64,000 nt of DNA from contig MKJV01000044.1 of assembly GCA_001942185.1 (NCBI GenBank), positions 62,001 to 126,000 of the forward strand, given 5' to 3'. Origin of the DNA: Pseudonocardia sp. CNS-004. Its GTDB lineage: Bacteria; Actinomycetota; Actinomycetes; Mycobacteriales; Pseudonocardiaceae. Positions 28,155 to 36,743 of this stretch are shown here, piece after piece. The notes beneath the pieces were generated by a model. The model was given only the letters and a program-made list of their open reading frames with translations, had not been told where the DNA came from and ran no database searches. Each line of letters starts with the position of its first letter. The stretch's first letter is position 1. The position numbers and the translations under genes were made by a program.

Positions 28155-29357
28155 CTACCAGGAAACCGGGAGGTGGTGCACGCCGTAGATGGTGGAGTCG
28201 GTGCGCAGCGCGACGTCCGCGGGGTCGCAGGCGAGCCGCAGCGTCGGGAGCCGGGCGAACAGCGCGGGGAACGCCACCCGCATCTCGACGCGCGCCAGCT
28301 GCTGGCCGAGGCACTGGTGGATGCCGTGGCCCAGCGTCAGGTGGCCGGTGGCGCGCCTGCGCAGGTCGAGGGTGTCGGGATCCGGGTACTGCGCGGCGTC
28401 GCGATTGGCGGCCTGCATCGAGATCGTGACGGTCTCACCCGCCCGGATCAGCTGCCCGTCGACCTCCACGTCCTCCAGCGCGGTACGGACGTTCGTGTGC
28501 GTGATCGTCAGGAAGCGCAGCAGCTCCTCCACGGCTGCATCGATGCCCTCCGGCTCCGTGCGCAGCACCGTGAGCTGGTCGGGGTGGCGCAGCAGCGCGA
28601 ACGTGCCGAGGCCGAGCATGTTCGCCGTGGTGTCGAGGCCGGCGCCGAGCAGGAAGGCGCCGGTGCCGGCGAGCTCGTCGTCGGAGAGATCGGTGCCGGT
28701 GAGGCTGCTGAGGATGTCGTCGCCGGGGTGGGTGCGCTTGGTCCGCACCAGGTCGAGCAGGTACGCGTGGAGGGCGTCGATGGCGGCGCCCTTCGCCTCG
28801 GCCGCGCTGCTCGTGTCGGTCAGCGTGTGCACGTGACGCCGGAACGTGTCGCGGTCGGTGGCGGGCACACCGAGCAGCTCGCAGATCACGAGGGCCGGGA
28901 TCGGCGACGCGAACGCCGCCACAAGATCCACCGGCGCGCCCGCGCCCTCCATGGCGTCCAGCTGCGCCGCGGTGATCTCCTCCACGCGCTCCGTGAGCGC
29001 CCGCATCCGGCGCACGGTGAAGTAGCCGATCAGCATCCGCCGCAGCCGCGTGTGCTCCGGAGCGTCGAGTCCGGTGAGGTCGCCGACCGGGGCGGGCGGC
29101 AGTTCGGGTGGCGCGCCTGCCACCGGCATCGGCAGGTGCATGAGCTCGTAGCGGGAGCTGAAGCGGCGATCCGCGAGCACGGCGCGGCAGGCGCCGTAGC
29201 CGGTGGCGAGCCAGCCGTCGTGGCCGTCGGGGTAGGTCATGCGCACCAGCGGGTGCCGCTCGCGGATCTCCGCCAGTTCGGGGGGTGGGTCGAAGGGCCG
29301 GTCGGGCAGGCGCCGGGTCGGCAGGGCCGTGACGCGTGGGGCGAGGGTGTCGGTCAT
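28155..29357 (-). CDS. Cytochrome P450
   Basis: The 400-residue soluble bacterial P450 has the I-helix oxygen-binding segment LLGAGLDTTANMLG, the K-helix ExxR in VEELLRF, and the heme loop LTLGHGIHQCLGQQLARVEM with the Cys thiolate ligand. The position usually held by Phe in FGxGxHxCxG is Leu here, which may alter heme potential or packing. The substrate is unknown; CYP105/107-like secondary metabolism is a possibility. GGAG precedes the ATG at 29357. It starts 25 bases after the DrrB-like permease gene, so it is probably co-transcribed with the exporter; a role in modifying an exported or imported compound is inference. Confidence 0.93.
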   Translation of the reverse strand: MTDTLAPRVTALPTRRLPDRPFDPPPELAEIRERHPLVRMTYPDGHDGWLATGYGACRAVLADRRFSSRYELMHLPMPVAGAPPELPPAPVGDLTGLDAPEHTRLRRMLIGYFTVRRMRALTERVEEITAAQLDAMEGAGAPVDLVAAFASPIPALVICELLGVPATDRDTFRRHVHTLTDTSSAAEAKGAAIDALHAYLLDLVRTKRTHPGDDILSSLTGTDLSDDELAGTGAFLLGAGLDTTANMLGLGTFALLRHPDQLTVLRTEPEGIDAAVEELLRFLTITHTNVRTALEDVEVDGQLIRAGETVTISMQAANRDAAQYPDPDTLDLRRRATGHLTLGHGIHQCLGQQLARVEMRVAFPALFARLPTLRLACDPADVALRTDSTIYGVHHLPVSW

Positions 29358-29382
29358 GGCGGGACTCCGTTCAGCGGCGTTC

Positions 29383-30168
29383 TCAGCGGCGGTTGTAGCG
29401 GCGGATCGCCCAGACGTAGCTGCCGCCTGCGATGGCGACACTCCACAGCAGGGCGGCGACGGCGTTCGCGCCGACCGGCGTGCCCATGAGCAGCGCGCGC
29501 ACGGCCTCCATCACCGGCGTGAACGGCTGGTGGTCGGCGAACCAGCGCAGCGCGGCCGGCATGGAGTCGGTGGGCACGAACCCGCTGCCGAGGAACGGCA
29601 GCAGCATGAGCGGCATGGGTGTGTTGCTCGCGGTCTCGACGCTGCCCGCGCTCATGCCGAGCGCGACGCCGAGCCAGATCAGGGCGAAGGAGAAGACGGC
29701 GATCACCCCGAGGGCGCCCAGCCACCCGCCGACGCCCGCGGCCGGGCGGAACCCGACCAGCACCGCCACGCAGGCGACGACGAGCACCGACAGCATCGTC
29801 TGGACCATGCTGCCCAGCACGTGCCCGGTCAGCACGGACGGCCGGAAGATCGCCATGGTGCGGAACCGCGCGATGATCCCTTCGGTCATGTCCATCGCCA
29901 CCGAGACGGAGGTGCCGCTCACGGCGGTGCCCACGGTCATCAGCAGGATCCCCGGGGTGACGTACGTGGCGTAGGCGCCGCGGTCGCCGCCGAGCCCGGC
30001 GCCGAGCGTGCCGCCGAGGACGTACACGAACAGCAGCAGGAAGATCACCGGCATCCCGACGAGCATCAGCGTCATCGAGGGGTAGCGCTGCAGGTGCCGC
30101 AGCTGGCGGCGCAGCATCGTCGAGCAGTCCTGCAGGGCGAGGGCTGCCGTGGTCGTGCTGGTGGTCAT
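29383..30168 (-). CDS. ABC-2 type permease (DrrB-like)
   Basis: The 261-residue protein has six hydrophobic segments in the ABC-2 pattern: TLMLVGMPVIFLLLFVYVLG, YVTPGILLMTVGTAVSGTSV, the cytoplasmic coupling region MDMTEGIIARFRTMAIFRPS, then VLSVLVVACVAVLVGF, GALGVIAVFSFALIWLGVAL and a final WSVAIAGGSYVWAI. The FRTMAIFRPSVLTGHV segment is typical of DrrB/daunorubicin-resistance permeases. ATG at 30168 overlaps the ATPase stop (ATGA). It forms an exporter with the DrrA-like ATPase. Confidence 0.92.
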   Translation of the reverse strand: MTTSTTTAALALQDCSTMLRRQLRHLQRYPSMTLMLVGMPVIFLLLFVYVLGGTLGAGLGGDRGAYATYVTPGILLMTVGTAVSGTSVSVAMDMTEGIIARFRTMAIFRPSVLTGHVLGSMVQTMLSVLVVACVAVLVGFRPAAGVGGWLGALGVIAVFSFALIWLGVALGMSAGSVETASNTPMPLMLLPFLGSGFVPTDSMPAALRWFADHQPFTPVMEAVRALLMGTPVGANAVAALLWSVAIAGGSYVWAIRRYNRR

Positions 30169-31120
30169 CGGGAGCTCGCCTCCGCGGGGGCCGGTCGCCC
30201 GGTGAGGGCGAGGAACACGTCGTCGAGGTCCGGGGTGTGCACGGTCAGTCGGTCGGCCCGGAGACCGAGGCGGTCGAGCAGATCGAGCAGGTCGCGGATC
30301 TCGTGGGCGGTGGCGCCGCCTGCCACCTGCAGCGCCAGCGCGGCGTCGTCCCGGACGGCGCCGGTGAGCTTGCGTGCCGCGGCGTCGTAGGCCGCGGGGC
30401 CGGGGAAGGTGAGCCGGACGTGGCCGCCGGGCACGAGGCTCTTGAGCTCGTCGGCCGTGCCTGCCGCGACGATCCGGCCGTGGTCGAGCACCGCGATGCG
30501 GTCGGCGAGCTGGTCGGCCTCCTCCAGGTACTGCGTGGTGAGCAGCACGGTGACGCCGTCCGCGGCGAGCTCGCGGATCATCGTCCAGAGCGTGCGCCTG
30601 CTGCGCGGGTCGAGGCCGGTCGTCGGTTCGTCGAGGAACAGCACCTGCGGGCGGCCGACGAGCCCCATGGCGAGGTCGAGGCGGCGGCGCATGCCCCCGG
30701 AGTAGCCCGCTGCGGGCTCGGCGGCGGCCTCGACCAGGTCGAAGCGTCTCAGCAGGTCGCGGGCCCGAAGCCGGCCCTCGGTCCGGTCCAGGTGGTGCAG
30801 GTCGGCCATCAGGGCGAGGTTCTCCTCGCCGGTGAGCAGGCCGTCGACTGCGGAGAACTGACCGGTGACGCCGATCGCCGCACGTACGCGTCGGGGTCGG
30901 TGGCCGGGTCGTGGCCCGCGACGCGGGCGCTCCCGCCGTCCGCGGGGACCAGCGTCGAGAGGATGTTGACGGTGGTGGTCTTGCCTGCGCCGTTGGGCCC
31001 GAGGAGGGCGAAGATCGAGCCGGCCGGGATGTCGAGGTCCAGGCCGGCGAGCACGATCTTCTCGCCGTAGGCCTTGCGCAGGCCGCGCACGGTGATGGCC
31101 GCAGGAGGGTGGCTCCTCAC
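30165..31120 (-). CDS. ABC exporter ATPase (DrrA-like, one frameshift)
   Basis: Walker A (LLGPNGAGKTTTVNILSTLV) is in the first frame; GEENLALMADLHHLDR, the signature YSGGMRRRLDLAMGLVGRP, Walker [17 protein letters not shown] and the DrrA-specific C-terminal domain (ADRLTVHTPDLDDVFLALTG) are in the second. One missing base near 30880 joins them into 318 residues. The GTG at 31120 overlaps the stop of the DUF4097 gene (GTGA). Such ATPases drive export of antibiotics or lipids, conferring self-resistance. The coupling to DUF4097 and an RHH regulator suggests regulated stress-type export. Confidence 0.9.
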
Positions 31121-31977
31121 GTGGTGGTCCGGGGCTCGGGGCGCCGGATGACGATGTCGCCGTGCGAGGTGCGGGTCGTGACGGTCGCGACCTCGTCGGA
31201 CTCGCCGGGTCCGTCGGCCGCGTCGAGGCTGTTGCGCACCCGGCCGAACTTCGTGTGCACGTCCAGCCGCGCGGCCGTACCGGGGCGGATGCCGAACTCG
31301 ATGTGGCCGTTGGCGGTCTTGAGCGTGAGGTCGCCGCGCACGATCTCGTCGACGCTGATGCTGCCGTTGGAGGTCGTGGCCGTCACGGCGGCCAGCGCCG
31401 AGCCGATGGTGATGTCGCCGTTCGCGGACCGGCAGGTGAGCTCGCCCTCGACCCGGCCGACCTGGGTGGAGCCGTTCAGGTTCTTGATCGACGTGGTGCC
31501 GCCGATCTCGTCGATGCGTACGGCCCCGGCAGCCTTGATCTCGGCGGTCCCGCCGATCCGGTGCGCGGTCACCCGGCTGTTCGTGGTCAGCTTCGCGGGG
31601 CCGGTGCGGTCGACGGTGAGGTCGCCCATCGAGGTGGCGAAGTCGCAACGTCCGAGGTCACCGGTGGTGTGCAGGTCGGCGACCCACGCCTCGCCGTGCA
31701 CGGCGGAGCCCGCGGGCAGCTCGATCTCGATGTCGAGCGCCCCGGCGTTCCGGGACGGGCCGAGCACCCGCCACGGCTGCGGAGCGTGGATCTCCAGGCG
31801 GCCGTCGGTGAAATCGGTGCGGGTGCGCTCCGCGAGCTCGACGTCCTTGGCGTTGGACGGGTCGCGCGGTCCGATCGTGATGACGGTGTCGGCGCGCTCG
31901 CTCGCCCGCAGCCGGATGTCGGCGACGGTGAGGGTGAGGGTGACCGCGATCGGGTCCGGGGTGGCGAATGTGGGCAT
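31117..31977 (-). CDS. DUF4097 family beta-repeat protein
   Basis: The 286-residue protein consists largely of short repeated beta strands with Gly-Asp/Asn turns (GRCDFATSMGDLTVDRTGPA, LTCRSANGDITIG, ATTSNGSISVDEIVRGDLTL, RTSHGDIVIRRPEP), the pattern of DUF4097/adhesin-like beta-solenoids. No signal peptide is present, so it appears cytosolic. AGGAGG precedes the ATG at 31977. Such genes are commonly found between a small DNA-binding protein and DrrAB-type exporters in actinobacteria; the molecular role is unknown. It overlaps drrA by GTGA and lies 53 bases after the RHH gene. Confidence 0.87.
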   Translation of the reverse strand: MPTFATPDPIAVTLTLTVADIRLRASERADTVITIGPRDPSNAKDVELAERTRTDFTDGRLEIHAPQPWRVLGPSRNAGALDIEIELPAGSAVHGEAWVADLHTTGDLGRCDFATSMGDLTVDRTGPAKLTTNSRVTAHRIGGTAEIKAAGAVRIDEIGGTTSIKNLNGSTQVGRVEGELTCRSANGDITIGSALAAVTATTSNGSISVDEIVRGDLTLKTANGHIEFGIRPGTAARLDVHTKFGRVRNSLDAADGPGESDEVATVTTRTSHGDIVIRRPEPRTTT

Positions 31978-32030
31978 GGCAGAGCCTCCTGTGTCTTCAG
32001 TGGTGGATGTGGTGCGGAGGAGCGGTGTTG

Positions 32031-32576
32031 CTAGCGGACCCAGCCGGAGAGGCTGTTGCCCCCGTACGAGGTGCGCCGCGTGGCCGGGGGCTCGCCGCGC
32101 CGGTCCGGTGAGAGCGCCGCCGCGGCCGCGCGGACCAGCCACGCGTTCACCGAGAGCCGCTCGCGACCTGCCGCCTCCTCGACCCGGCCCTTGAGCGTGT
32201 CGGGCAGCCGCAGGTTGATCCGGGTCATCGGGCCGTCGTCGATCCCGGGGCCGCCGAGATCGGGGGGTGTGCCGCCGGCGCCACCCCCTTGGGCGCCGGC
32301 GGCGTCGTGGTCGCTGGTGGTGGCCTCGTCGGCCGGTGGCGGGGTGACGGCGAAGCCGGGCTCCCGTCCGCGCAGCCGGATCTCGACGGAGCCGGGTGCC
32401 AGCTCGCGGGTGATCTCGTCGGCGGCCTCCGCCAGTGCTTCCAGCAGCACCAGCCGAACGGCGGACTCCAGCGGGGCCGTCAGCCGGTCGGCGAGTGCCG
32501 CGGCGTCCTCGCCGCCCGCGGCCGCGGCGATCCCGAGTTCGTAGCGCAGCCGCTCCACGTGCGGCGTCAGATCCAT
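32031..32576 (-). CDS. Ribbon-helix-helix regulator with HicB-like C-terminus
   Basis: The C-terminal 60 residues (MTRINLRLPDTLKGRVEEAA, GRERLSVNAWLVRAAAAALS) form a ribbon-helix-helix DNA-binding domain of the Arc/HicB type. The N-terminal 80 residues (LTPHVERLRYELGIAAAAGG and an acidic helix pair) are a second domain that probably senses or dimerises, joined by a Gly/Pro-rich linker. It is the first gene of the DUF4097-DrrA-DrrB-P450 run, and tandem 11-bp repeats lie directly upstream of its start codon, so negative autoregulation of the operon is likely. No toxin gene is nearby, so a toxin-antitoxin role is not supported. Confidence 0.82.
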   Translation of the reverse strand: MDLTPHVERLRYELGIAAAAGGEDAAALADRLTAPLESAVRLVLLEALAEAADEITRELAPGSVEIRLRGREPGFAVTPPPADEATTSDHDAAGAQGGGAGGTPPDLGGPGIDDGPMTRINLRLPDTLKGRVEEAAGRERLSVNAWLVRAAAAALSPDRRGEPPATRRTSYGGNSLSGWVR

Positions 32577-32610
32577 GGCATCATGATGGCATCATGGTGG
32601 TGCCATTGCA
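32577..32610. promoter_or_regulatory. Tandem 11-bp operator upstream of the RHH gene
   Basis: Immediately upstream of the RHH start, GGCATCATGAT (32577-32587) and GGCATCATGGT (32588-32598) are direct repeats with an exact 11-base period, followed by a degenerate third copy GGTGCCATTGC. The units also contain the palindrome TGATGGCATCA. RHH proteins bind such helically phased repeats cooperatively, so this is the likely autoregulatory operator. Confidence 0.65.
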
Positions 32611-32657
32611 AGCGAGCGTTGATGCCACAGTGGCTCGAAGGTGAATCGCGGTGCTGC

Positions 32658-33312
32658 TCAGGCAGGACCGGCGATGCGGTTCTCCCAGGCCCATGCGGCG
32701 ATCCCGACCCGGTTGCGGACCCCGAGCTTCGCCTGGATGGCGGACAGGTGGCTCTTGACCGTGCTCAGCGAGATGAACAGCTCGGCCGCGATCTCCCGGT
32801 TGGTGCGCCCTCGGGCGATGGCTCGCACGACTTCGGTCTCCCGTTCCGACAGCGGCGTCGTAGGGCGGCTCGTGGTCGGCGTTCCGATGGCCGTGAGGTG
32901 ACGCAGCAGGCGCAAGGTGATCGACGGAGAGACCAGGGCGTCTCCGACGCTCGCGGCCCTGACGGCCTCCACCAGCAGGGCAGGGCCGGCGTCTTGAGGA
33001 TGAACCCGACCGCTCCGCCGCGCAGCGCGCCGTAGACGTACTCGTCGAGGTCGAACGTGGTGACCACGACGACCGCAACGGGCGGGGGACGTCGGGCCCG
33101 GCCAGCGCACGGGTGACGCCGATGCCGTCGAGACGAGGCATCCGGATGTCGACCAGGCACACGTCGGGGCGCAGCTCCCGGGCCATCACGACGGCCTCGA
33201 CGCCGTCGGCGGCTTCCGCGACCACGCTGACGTCGGGCTGGTCCTCGAGGATCAGGCGGAGGCCGCCGCGGACCAACGCCTGGTCGTCGGCCAGCAACAC
33301 GCTGATGGTCAT
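32658..33312 (-). CDS. NarL/FixJ-type response regulator (two frameshifts)
   Basis: The receiver domain starts ISVLLADDQALVRGGLRLIL with the acidic pocket in ADDQ and the phosphoacceptor Asp in VCLVDIRMPRLDG. The continuation VAVVVVTTFDLDEYVYGALR (with Thr and the following FILK Lys region) is in a second frame, and ALLVEAVRAASVGDALVSPS plus the LuxR-type HTH (LSERETEVVRAIARGRTNRE, AELFISLSTVKSHLSAIQAK) in a third. Two missing bases, near 33085 and 32993, give 218 residues. It is translationally coupled to the kinase (ATGA). Target genes are unknown. Confidence 0.9.
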
Positions 33313-34454
33313 CGGGGCTCGGACGGGGGGAGGGGCAGGGTGACCCGGACCGACCAGCCGGCATCGCCGTGCGGGCCGGCGCGCAGCGTGCCACCGAGGG
33401 CCTCGACCCGTTCACGCATCCCGATCAGCCCGTACCCGTCCCGGTGGGAGCGGGTCGCGGCCGCCGGAGCGTCGTCGGTGACCTCGACGGTGACCGACCG
33501 GAGGTCCCGGGCGACGTCGACCGTGACCGAGCGGGCCGCCGGGGCGTGGCGGGCGATGTTGGTCAGCGACTCCTGAACGACCCGGTAGACGGTGCTGGTG
33601 ACCTCCGACGGCCGCAGCGGCTCGCCGTCGGGCACCCGGAGGTGCACCGCCGGTGCCCCGCCGCGGCCTTCGAACTGCCTGACCATCCCGCTGAGCTGCT
33701 CGAACCCGGGTTGGACGGGAACCGCGTCGTCGCCATCGCGCAGCAGCCCGACGACCCGGCGGATCGCGCACAGTGCATCGGAGCCGGCCGCCTCGATGTC
33801 GGCCAGCGGGCCGGCCTGCCTGTCCGGGCGCTTGCGGGCGACCAGCTGGGCGGCCTGGGCCTGGACCACGATGCCGGTGAGGTGGTGGGCGGCGACGTCG
33901 TGCAGCTCCCTGGCCAGCTCCATCCGCTCCTCGCGGCGGACCTTCTCGGCGGCGGCACGGCGGCGGGCGTGCAGTAGTCGACCGGACAGCCCGACCGTGA
34001 GCGCGCCGAGCCATCCCGCTGTGTTGAGCGTCGTCACGGCCGCGATCCCCGAGGAGGAGAGGAACTCGGCGCACCAGGTGCCGGCAACCAGCGCTGCCCC
34101 CGCCGCCGCGACGGCGAGGGCCGACCGGCCCGGGAGCGTCCGCACCGCGGCGCCGACCAGCACGGCCACGGCCAGCGCCATCGCGGGACCGGGCTCCTGC
34201 GGCAACCCGGTGGCCCAGGAGACGGCGAGCGCGGTCGCGGCGACCGACAGCCCTGCCGCCGCCGCCCCTGCCCGATGGCGCCGACGCAGCAGCGCGATTC
34301 CGCACACCACAAGCCCGGCGGCCGTGTCGAACAGCCAGTAGAGGCCGCCCCAGCTCTCGCCGATCGCGTCCGCCGTCACGACCAGAATCACGGCGAAGAC
34401 GACGCCGAGTCCCACGTCGCCCACGAGCCCGACCCGCCAGTTCACCCGGTCCAC
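33309..34454 (-). CDS. HisKA_3-type sensor histidine kinase
   Basis: The 381-residue protein has about five N-terminal hydrophobic segments (residues 8-150), a HisKA_3 dimerisation helix with the phosphoacceptor His in MELARELHDVAAHHLTGIVV, and an HATPase_c domain with the N-box VVQESLTNIARHAP and G-box RDGYGLIGMRERVEALGG. There is no large extracellular sensor, so it may sense a membrane or envelope cue. The GTG start opens the frame at VDRVNWRVGLVG. Its stop overlaps the response-regulator start, and the DUF418 gene ends 22 bases upstream on the same strand. Confidence 0.93.
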   Translation of the reverse strand: MDRVNWRVGLVGDVGLGVVFAVILVVTADAIGESWGGLYWLFDTAAGLVVCGIALLRRRHRAGAAAAGLSVAATALAVSWATGLPQEPGPAMALAVAVLVGAAVRTLPGRSALAVAAAGAALVAGTWCAEFLSSSGIAAVTTLNTAGWLGALTVGLSGRLLHARRRAAAEKVRREERMELARELHDVAAHHLTGIVVQAQAAQLVARKRPDRQAGPLADIEAAGSDALCAIRRVVGLLRDGDDAVPVQPGFEQLSGMVRQFEGRGGAPAVHLRVPDGEPLRPSEVTSTVYRVVQESLTNIARHAPAARSVTVDVARDLRSVTVEVTDDAPAAATRSHRDGYGLIGMRERVEALGGTLRAGPHGDAGWSVRVTLPLPPSEPR

Positions 34455-34476
34455 GCGCTCACGCTACGAGATCCCC

Positions 34477-35478
34477 TCAGCACGCCAACCGGCCGAAGGT
34501 ACGGTCGGGGCCGCGGCGCAGGGGTGGGCGGCTCGTCCAGGTGGCCCAGCGCCACAACCATTCCAGGGGGCCCTGGCGGTAGTGGCGCAGCCAGAGGGCG
34601 GAGAACAGCCACTGGGCCGCGAGGATGATTCCCGCGGCCTGGAATGCCACCGCCGGGGACCGGCCGATCGGTAGGCCGAGGACGTGGCCGGCCGCCAGGA
34701 CGAGGACCGTCGCGGTCAGGTAGTTGCTCAGCGCCATCCGGCCCAGCGGCGCGAAGACGAACTGCAGCGCCGGTCGCAGCGGCGTCCTGAGCACGATCAG
34801 CAGACCGCAGACGTACACACCGGCGAGCAGTAGATCGGCCAGGGTGGTGGTGAGAGGCAGCCGCGCCGTGTCCCCCAGTGCCCGCATGCCGGCCTGTACC
34901 CACAGCGTGGAGGCCAGTCCCGCGGCGAAGGCCAGGCCCAGCAGGAGCGGCCCTGCGGTGGACCGCTCGATCCTGTCGATCATCCCGTAGCGGACCAGTG
35001 CCGAACCCAGCAGGAACAGGCCGGCGATCAGCAGAGGGCCACCTCCGCCGATCACCGCCACCGTCACGAACACGGGGGAGAGGACGGCCGCGGCCCACCG
35101 CGGCAGCCAGCTCGAGGGCAGCAGGACCAGCATGCCGATGAGGGCGTACCTGTTCAGGATCTCGCCCGGCCACAGCAGCATGTGCACGAGGCCGACCGCG
35201 AGCAGCGCCAGAAGCCGGCGCAGCAGGACCAGCCGTGGGCGGGAGACGCGGCCCGCCGCGGAGTCCAGCAGCAATGAGAACCCGATGCCGAACAGCAGGG
35301 AGAAGAGCGGGAGCCCGAGCCAGGGGTCCCAGTCGCCCATGGGCTGGGTGAGGACGGCGGAGCCGCCGTCCGCTATCAGCTGGATGTTGGCGAGCAGGAT
35401 CTCGCACAGCGCGAACCCGCGCAGCACGTCGAGTGCGACGAGACGCGGCCGACCAGATCGGAGATCATCAGGAGACAC
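34477..35478 (-). CDS. DUF418 family membrane protein
   Basis: The conserved DUF418 beginning is RLVALDVLRGFALCEILLAN, followed by SLLFGIGFSLLL and about eight to ten hydrophobic segments; the C-terminal DUF418 core is FAPLGRMALSNYLTATVLVL, then QWLFSALWLRHYRQGPLEWL and WRWATW. The GTG at 35478 is preferred because the open frame upstream to 35652 encodes a Pro/Ala-rich stretch unlike the family. The role of DUF418 proteins is not established; they resemble acyltransferase-type or transport membrane proteins. It may be co-transcribed with the histidine kinase that follows. Confidence 0.87.
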   Translation of the reverse strand: MSPDDLRSGRPRLVALDVLRGFALCEILLANIQLIADGGSAVLTQPMGDWDPWLGLPLFSLLFGIGFSLLLDSAAGRVSRPRLVLLRRLLALLAVGLVHMLLWPGEILNRYALIGMLVLLPSSWLPRWAAAVLSPVFVTVAVIGGGGPLLIAGLFLLGSALVRYGMIDRIERSTAGPLLLGLAFAAGLASTLWVQAGMRALGDTARLPLTTTLADLLLAGVYVCGLLIVLRTPLRPALQFVFAPLGRMALSNYLTATVLVLAAGHVLGLPIGRSPAVAFQAAGIILAAQWLFSALWLRHYRQGPLEWLWRWATWTSRPPLRRGPDRTFGRLAC

Positions 35479-35816
35479 CTGATGAGCGTGTGGGACCGGT
35501 CCGCCGACGACACCTGGCCGGACGCCCGGTTCCTGCCCGGCATCGTCGTACTTTCGGCCAGTCCGCGTGACGGCGTATGGTGCCGGCTCGGCGGGTGCCG
35601 GGGCCAGACCGGCAGCGGCGGACGCACCTGGTACCCTCCGGAATGCGACCACCCTGTCGTGCGTTGTTCAACACGTCAGGGCGACAAGCGGAGCCCCGCT
35701 CCCACCCGCCATCTCGAAGATGTCCGGGTCCGGTCCGCCGGTGAGCCACAGGCTCGTCCGGTGTATCACGGGTCTTCGCTCCGTCGCGCCCTACGACGCC
35801 GATACGAGGAGACCCC
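35479..35816. other. Divergent region and infC 5' leader
   Basis: This 338-bp stretch separates the DUF418 gene (minus) from infC (plus). I see no gene in it. TACCCT near 35633 resembles an actinobacterial -10 hexamer, and AGCGG-AGCC-CCGCT near 35688 could form a small hairpin in the infC leader. IF3 operons often carry autoregulatory leaders, but I cannot define one here. Confidence 0.45.
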
Positions 35817-36389
35817 ATCAGCACAGAGACGCGCATCAACGACCGCATCCGCGTTCCCGAGGTCCGCCTGGTCGGACCGAACGGGGAACAGGTCGGCATC
35901 GTGCGCATCGAGGACGCCCTGCGGCTCGCGCAGGAGGCCGAGCTCGACCTCGTCGAGGTCGCCGCTCAGGCCCGCCCACCGGTCTGCAAGCTCATGGACT
36001 ACGGGAAGTTCAAGTACGAGAGCGCGCAGAAGGCCAGGGAGTCCCGCCGCAACCAGCAGCTCACCACGATCAAGGAGCAGAAGCTCCGGCCGAAGATCGA
36101 CACCCACGACTACGAGACCAAGAAGCGCAACGTCGTGCGCTTCCTCGAGGGTGGCAACAAGGTCAAGGTCACGATCATGTTCCGCGGTCGCGAGCAGTCC
36201 CGGCCCGAGCTGGGCTTCCGGCTGCTCCAGCGTCTTGCAGAGGACGTGGCGGAGCTGGGTACGGTCGAGGCCGCACCCAAGCAGGACGGGCGGAACATGA
36301 CGATGGTGATCGCTCCGAACAAGAAGCCGGCAGCTCGCCCGCGCGCCACCGCCCCCGCCGCGGGGTCGGCAGAGGCGCCGCAGGCCTGA
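35817..36389 (+). CDS. infC: Translation initiation factor IF-3 (ATC start)
   Basis: IF-3 binds the 30S subunit and checks start-codon pairing. The 190-residue protein begins with the conserved [20 protein letters not shown], then [32 protein letters not shown], and the C-domain [20 protein letters not shown]. No ATG or GTG precedes ETRINDR. The codon in register with the conserved N-terminus is ATC at 35817, seven bases after GAGGAG. infC starts at rare codons (ATT/ATC) in many bacteria, allowing IF-3 to repress its own translation. The first internal ATG or GTG starts would delete the N-domain. rpmI and rplT follow. Confidence 0.95.
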   Translation: MSTETRINDRIRVPEVRLVGPNGEQVGIVRIEDALRLAQEAELDLVEVAAQARPPVCKLMDYGKFKYESAQKARESRRNQQLTTIKEQKLRPKIDTHDYETKKRNVVRFLEGGNKVKVTIMFRGREQSRPELGFRLLQRLAEDVAELGTVEAAPKQDGRNMTMVIAPNKKPAARPRATAPAAGSAEAPQA

Positions 36390-36464
36390 CGGCTCCACGG
36401 AACGCCCGGTACGACAAGCTCGATGCCCCTGCCCCCGGGGGTGTCAACGGTGAACGGAACTGTC

Positions 36465-36659
36465 ATGCCCAAGAACAAGACCCACAGCGGGATCGCCAAG
36501 CGGATCAAGATCACCGGTCGCGGCAAGCTGCTGCGCCAGCAGACCGGCCTTCGCCACCGCCTCGAGGTCAAGTCGAGCAAGGAGACGCGCGACCTGTCCG
36601 GCGTCGTGCCGGTGAACAAGGCCGACGTCAAGCGCGTCAAGAAGATGCTCGGCCGCTGA
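36465..36659 (+). CDS. rpmI: 50S ribosomal protein L35
   Basis: The 64-residue basic protein has the L35 pattern PKNKTHSGIAKRIKITGRGK, then RHRLEVKSSKETRDLSG and a C-terminal KADVKRVKKMLGR. ATG at 36465 gives the family start; an earlier in-frame ATG at 36423 would add a non-conserved Pro-rich tail and is rejected. It sits in the conserved infC-rpmI-rplT operon. Confidence 0.96.
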   Translation: MPKNKTHSGIAKRIKITGRGKLLRQQTGLRHRLEVKSSKETRDLSGVVPVNKADVKRVKKMLGR

Positions 36660-36743
36660 CGGCCTGCGCGTCGTCACCGACCTCCCCTCCCGCCTGACCG
36701 GCGCGGCCAACCCGCCGCCGGCCCGACACGAAGGAACACCCTC

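Noticed and set aside
32031-32576. Antitoxin of a HicAB-type toxin-antitoxin pair.
   Set aside because: Although the C-terminus is an RHH domain, no small toxin gene is adjacent, and the neighbour is DUF4097.
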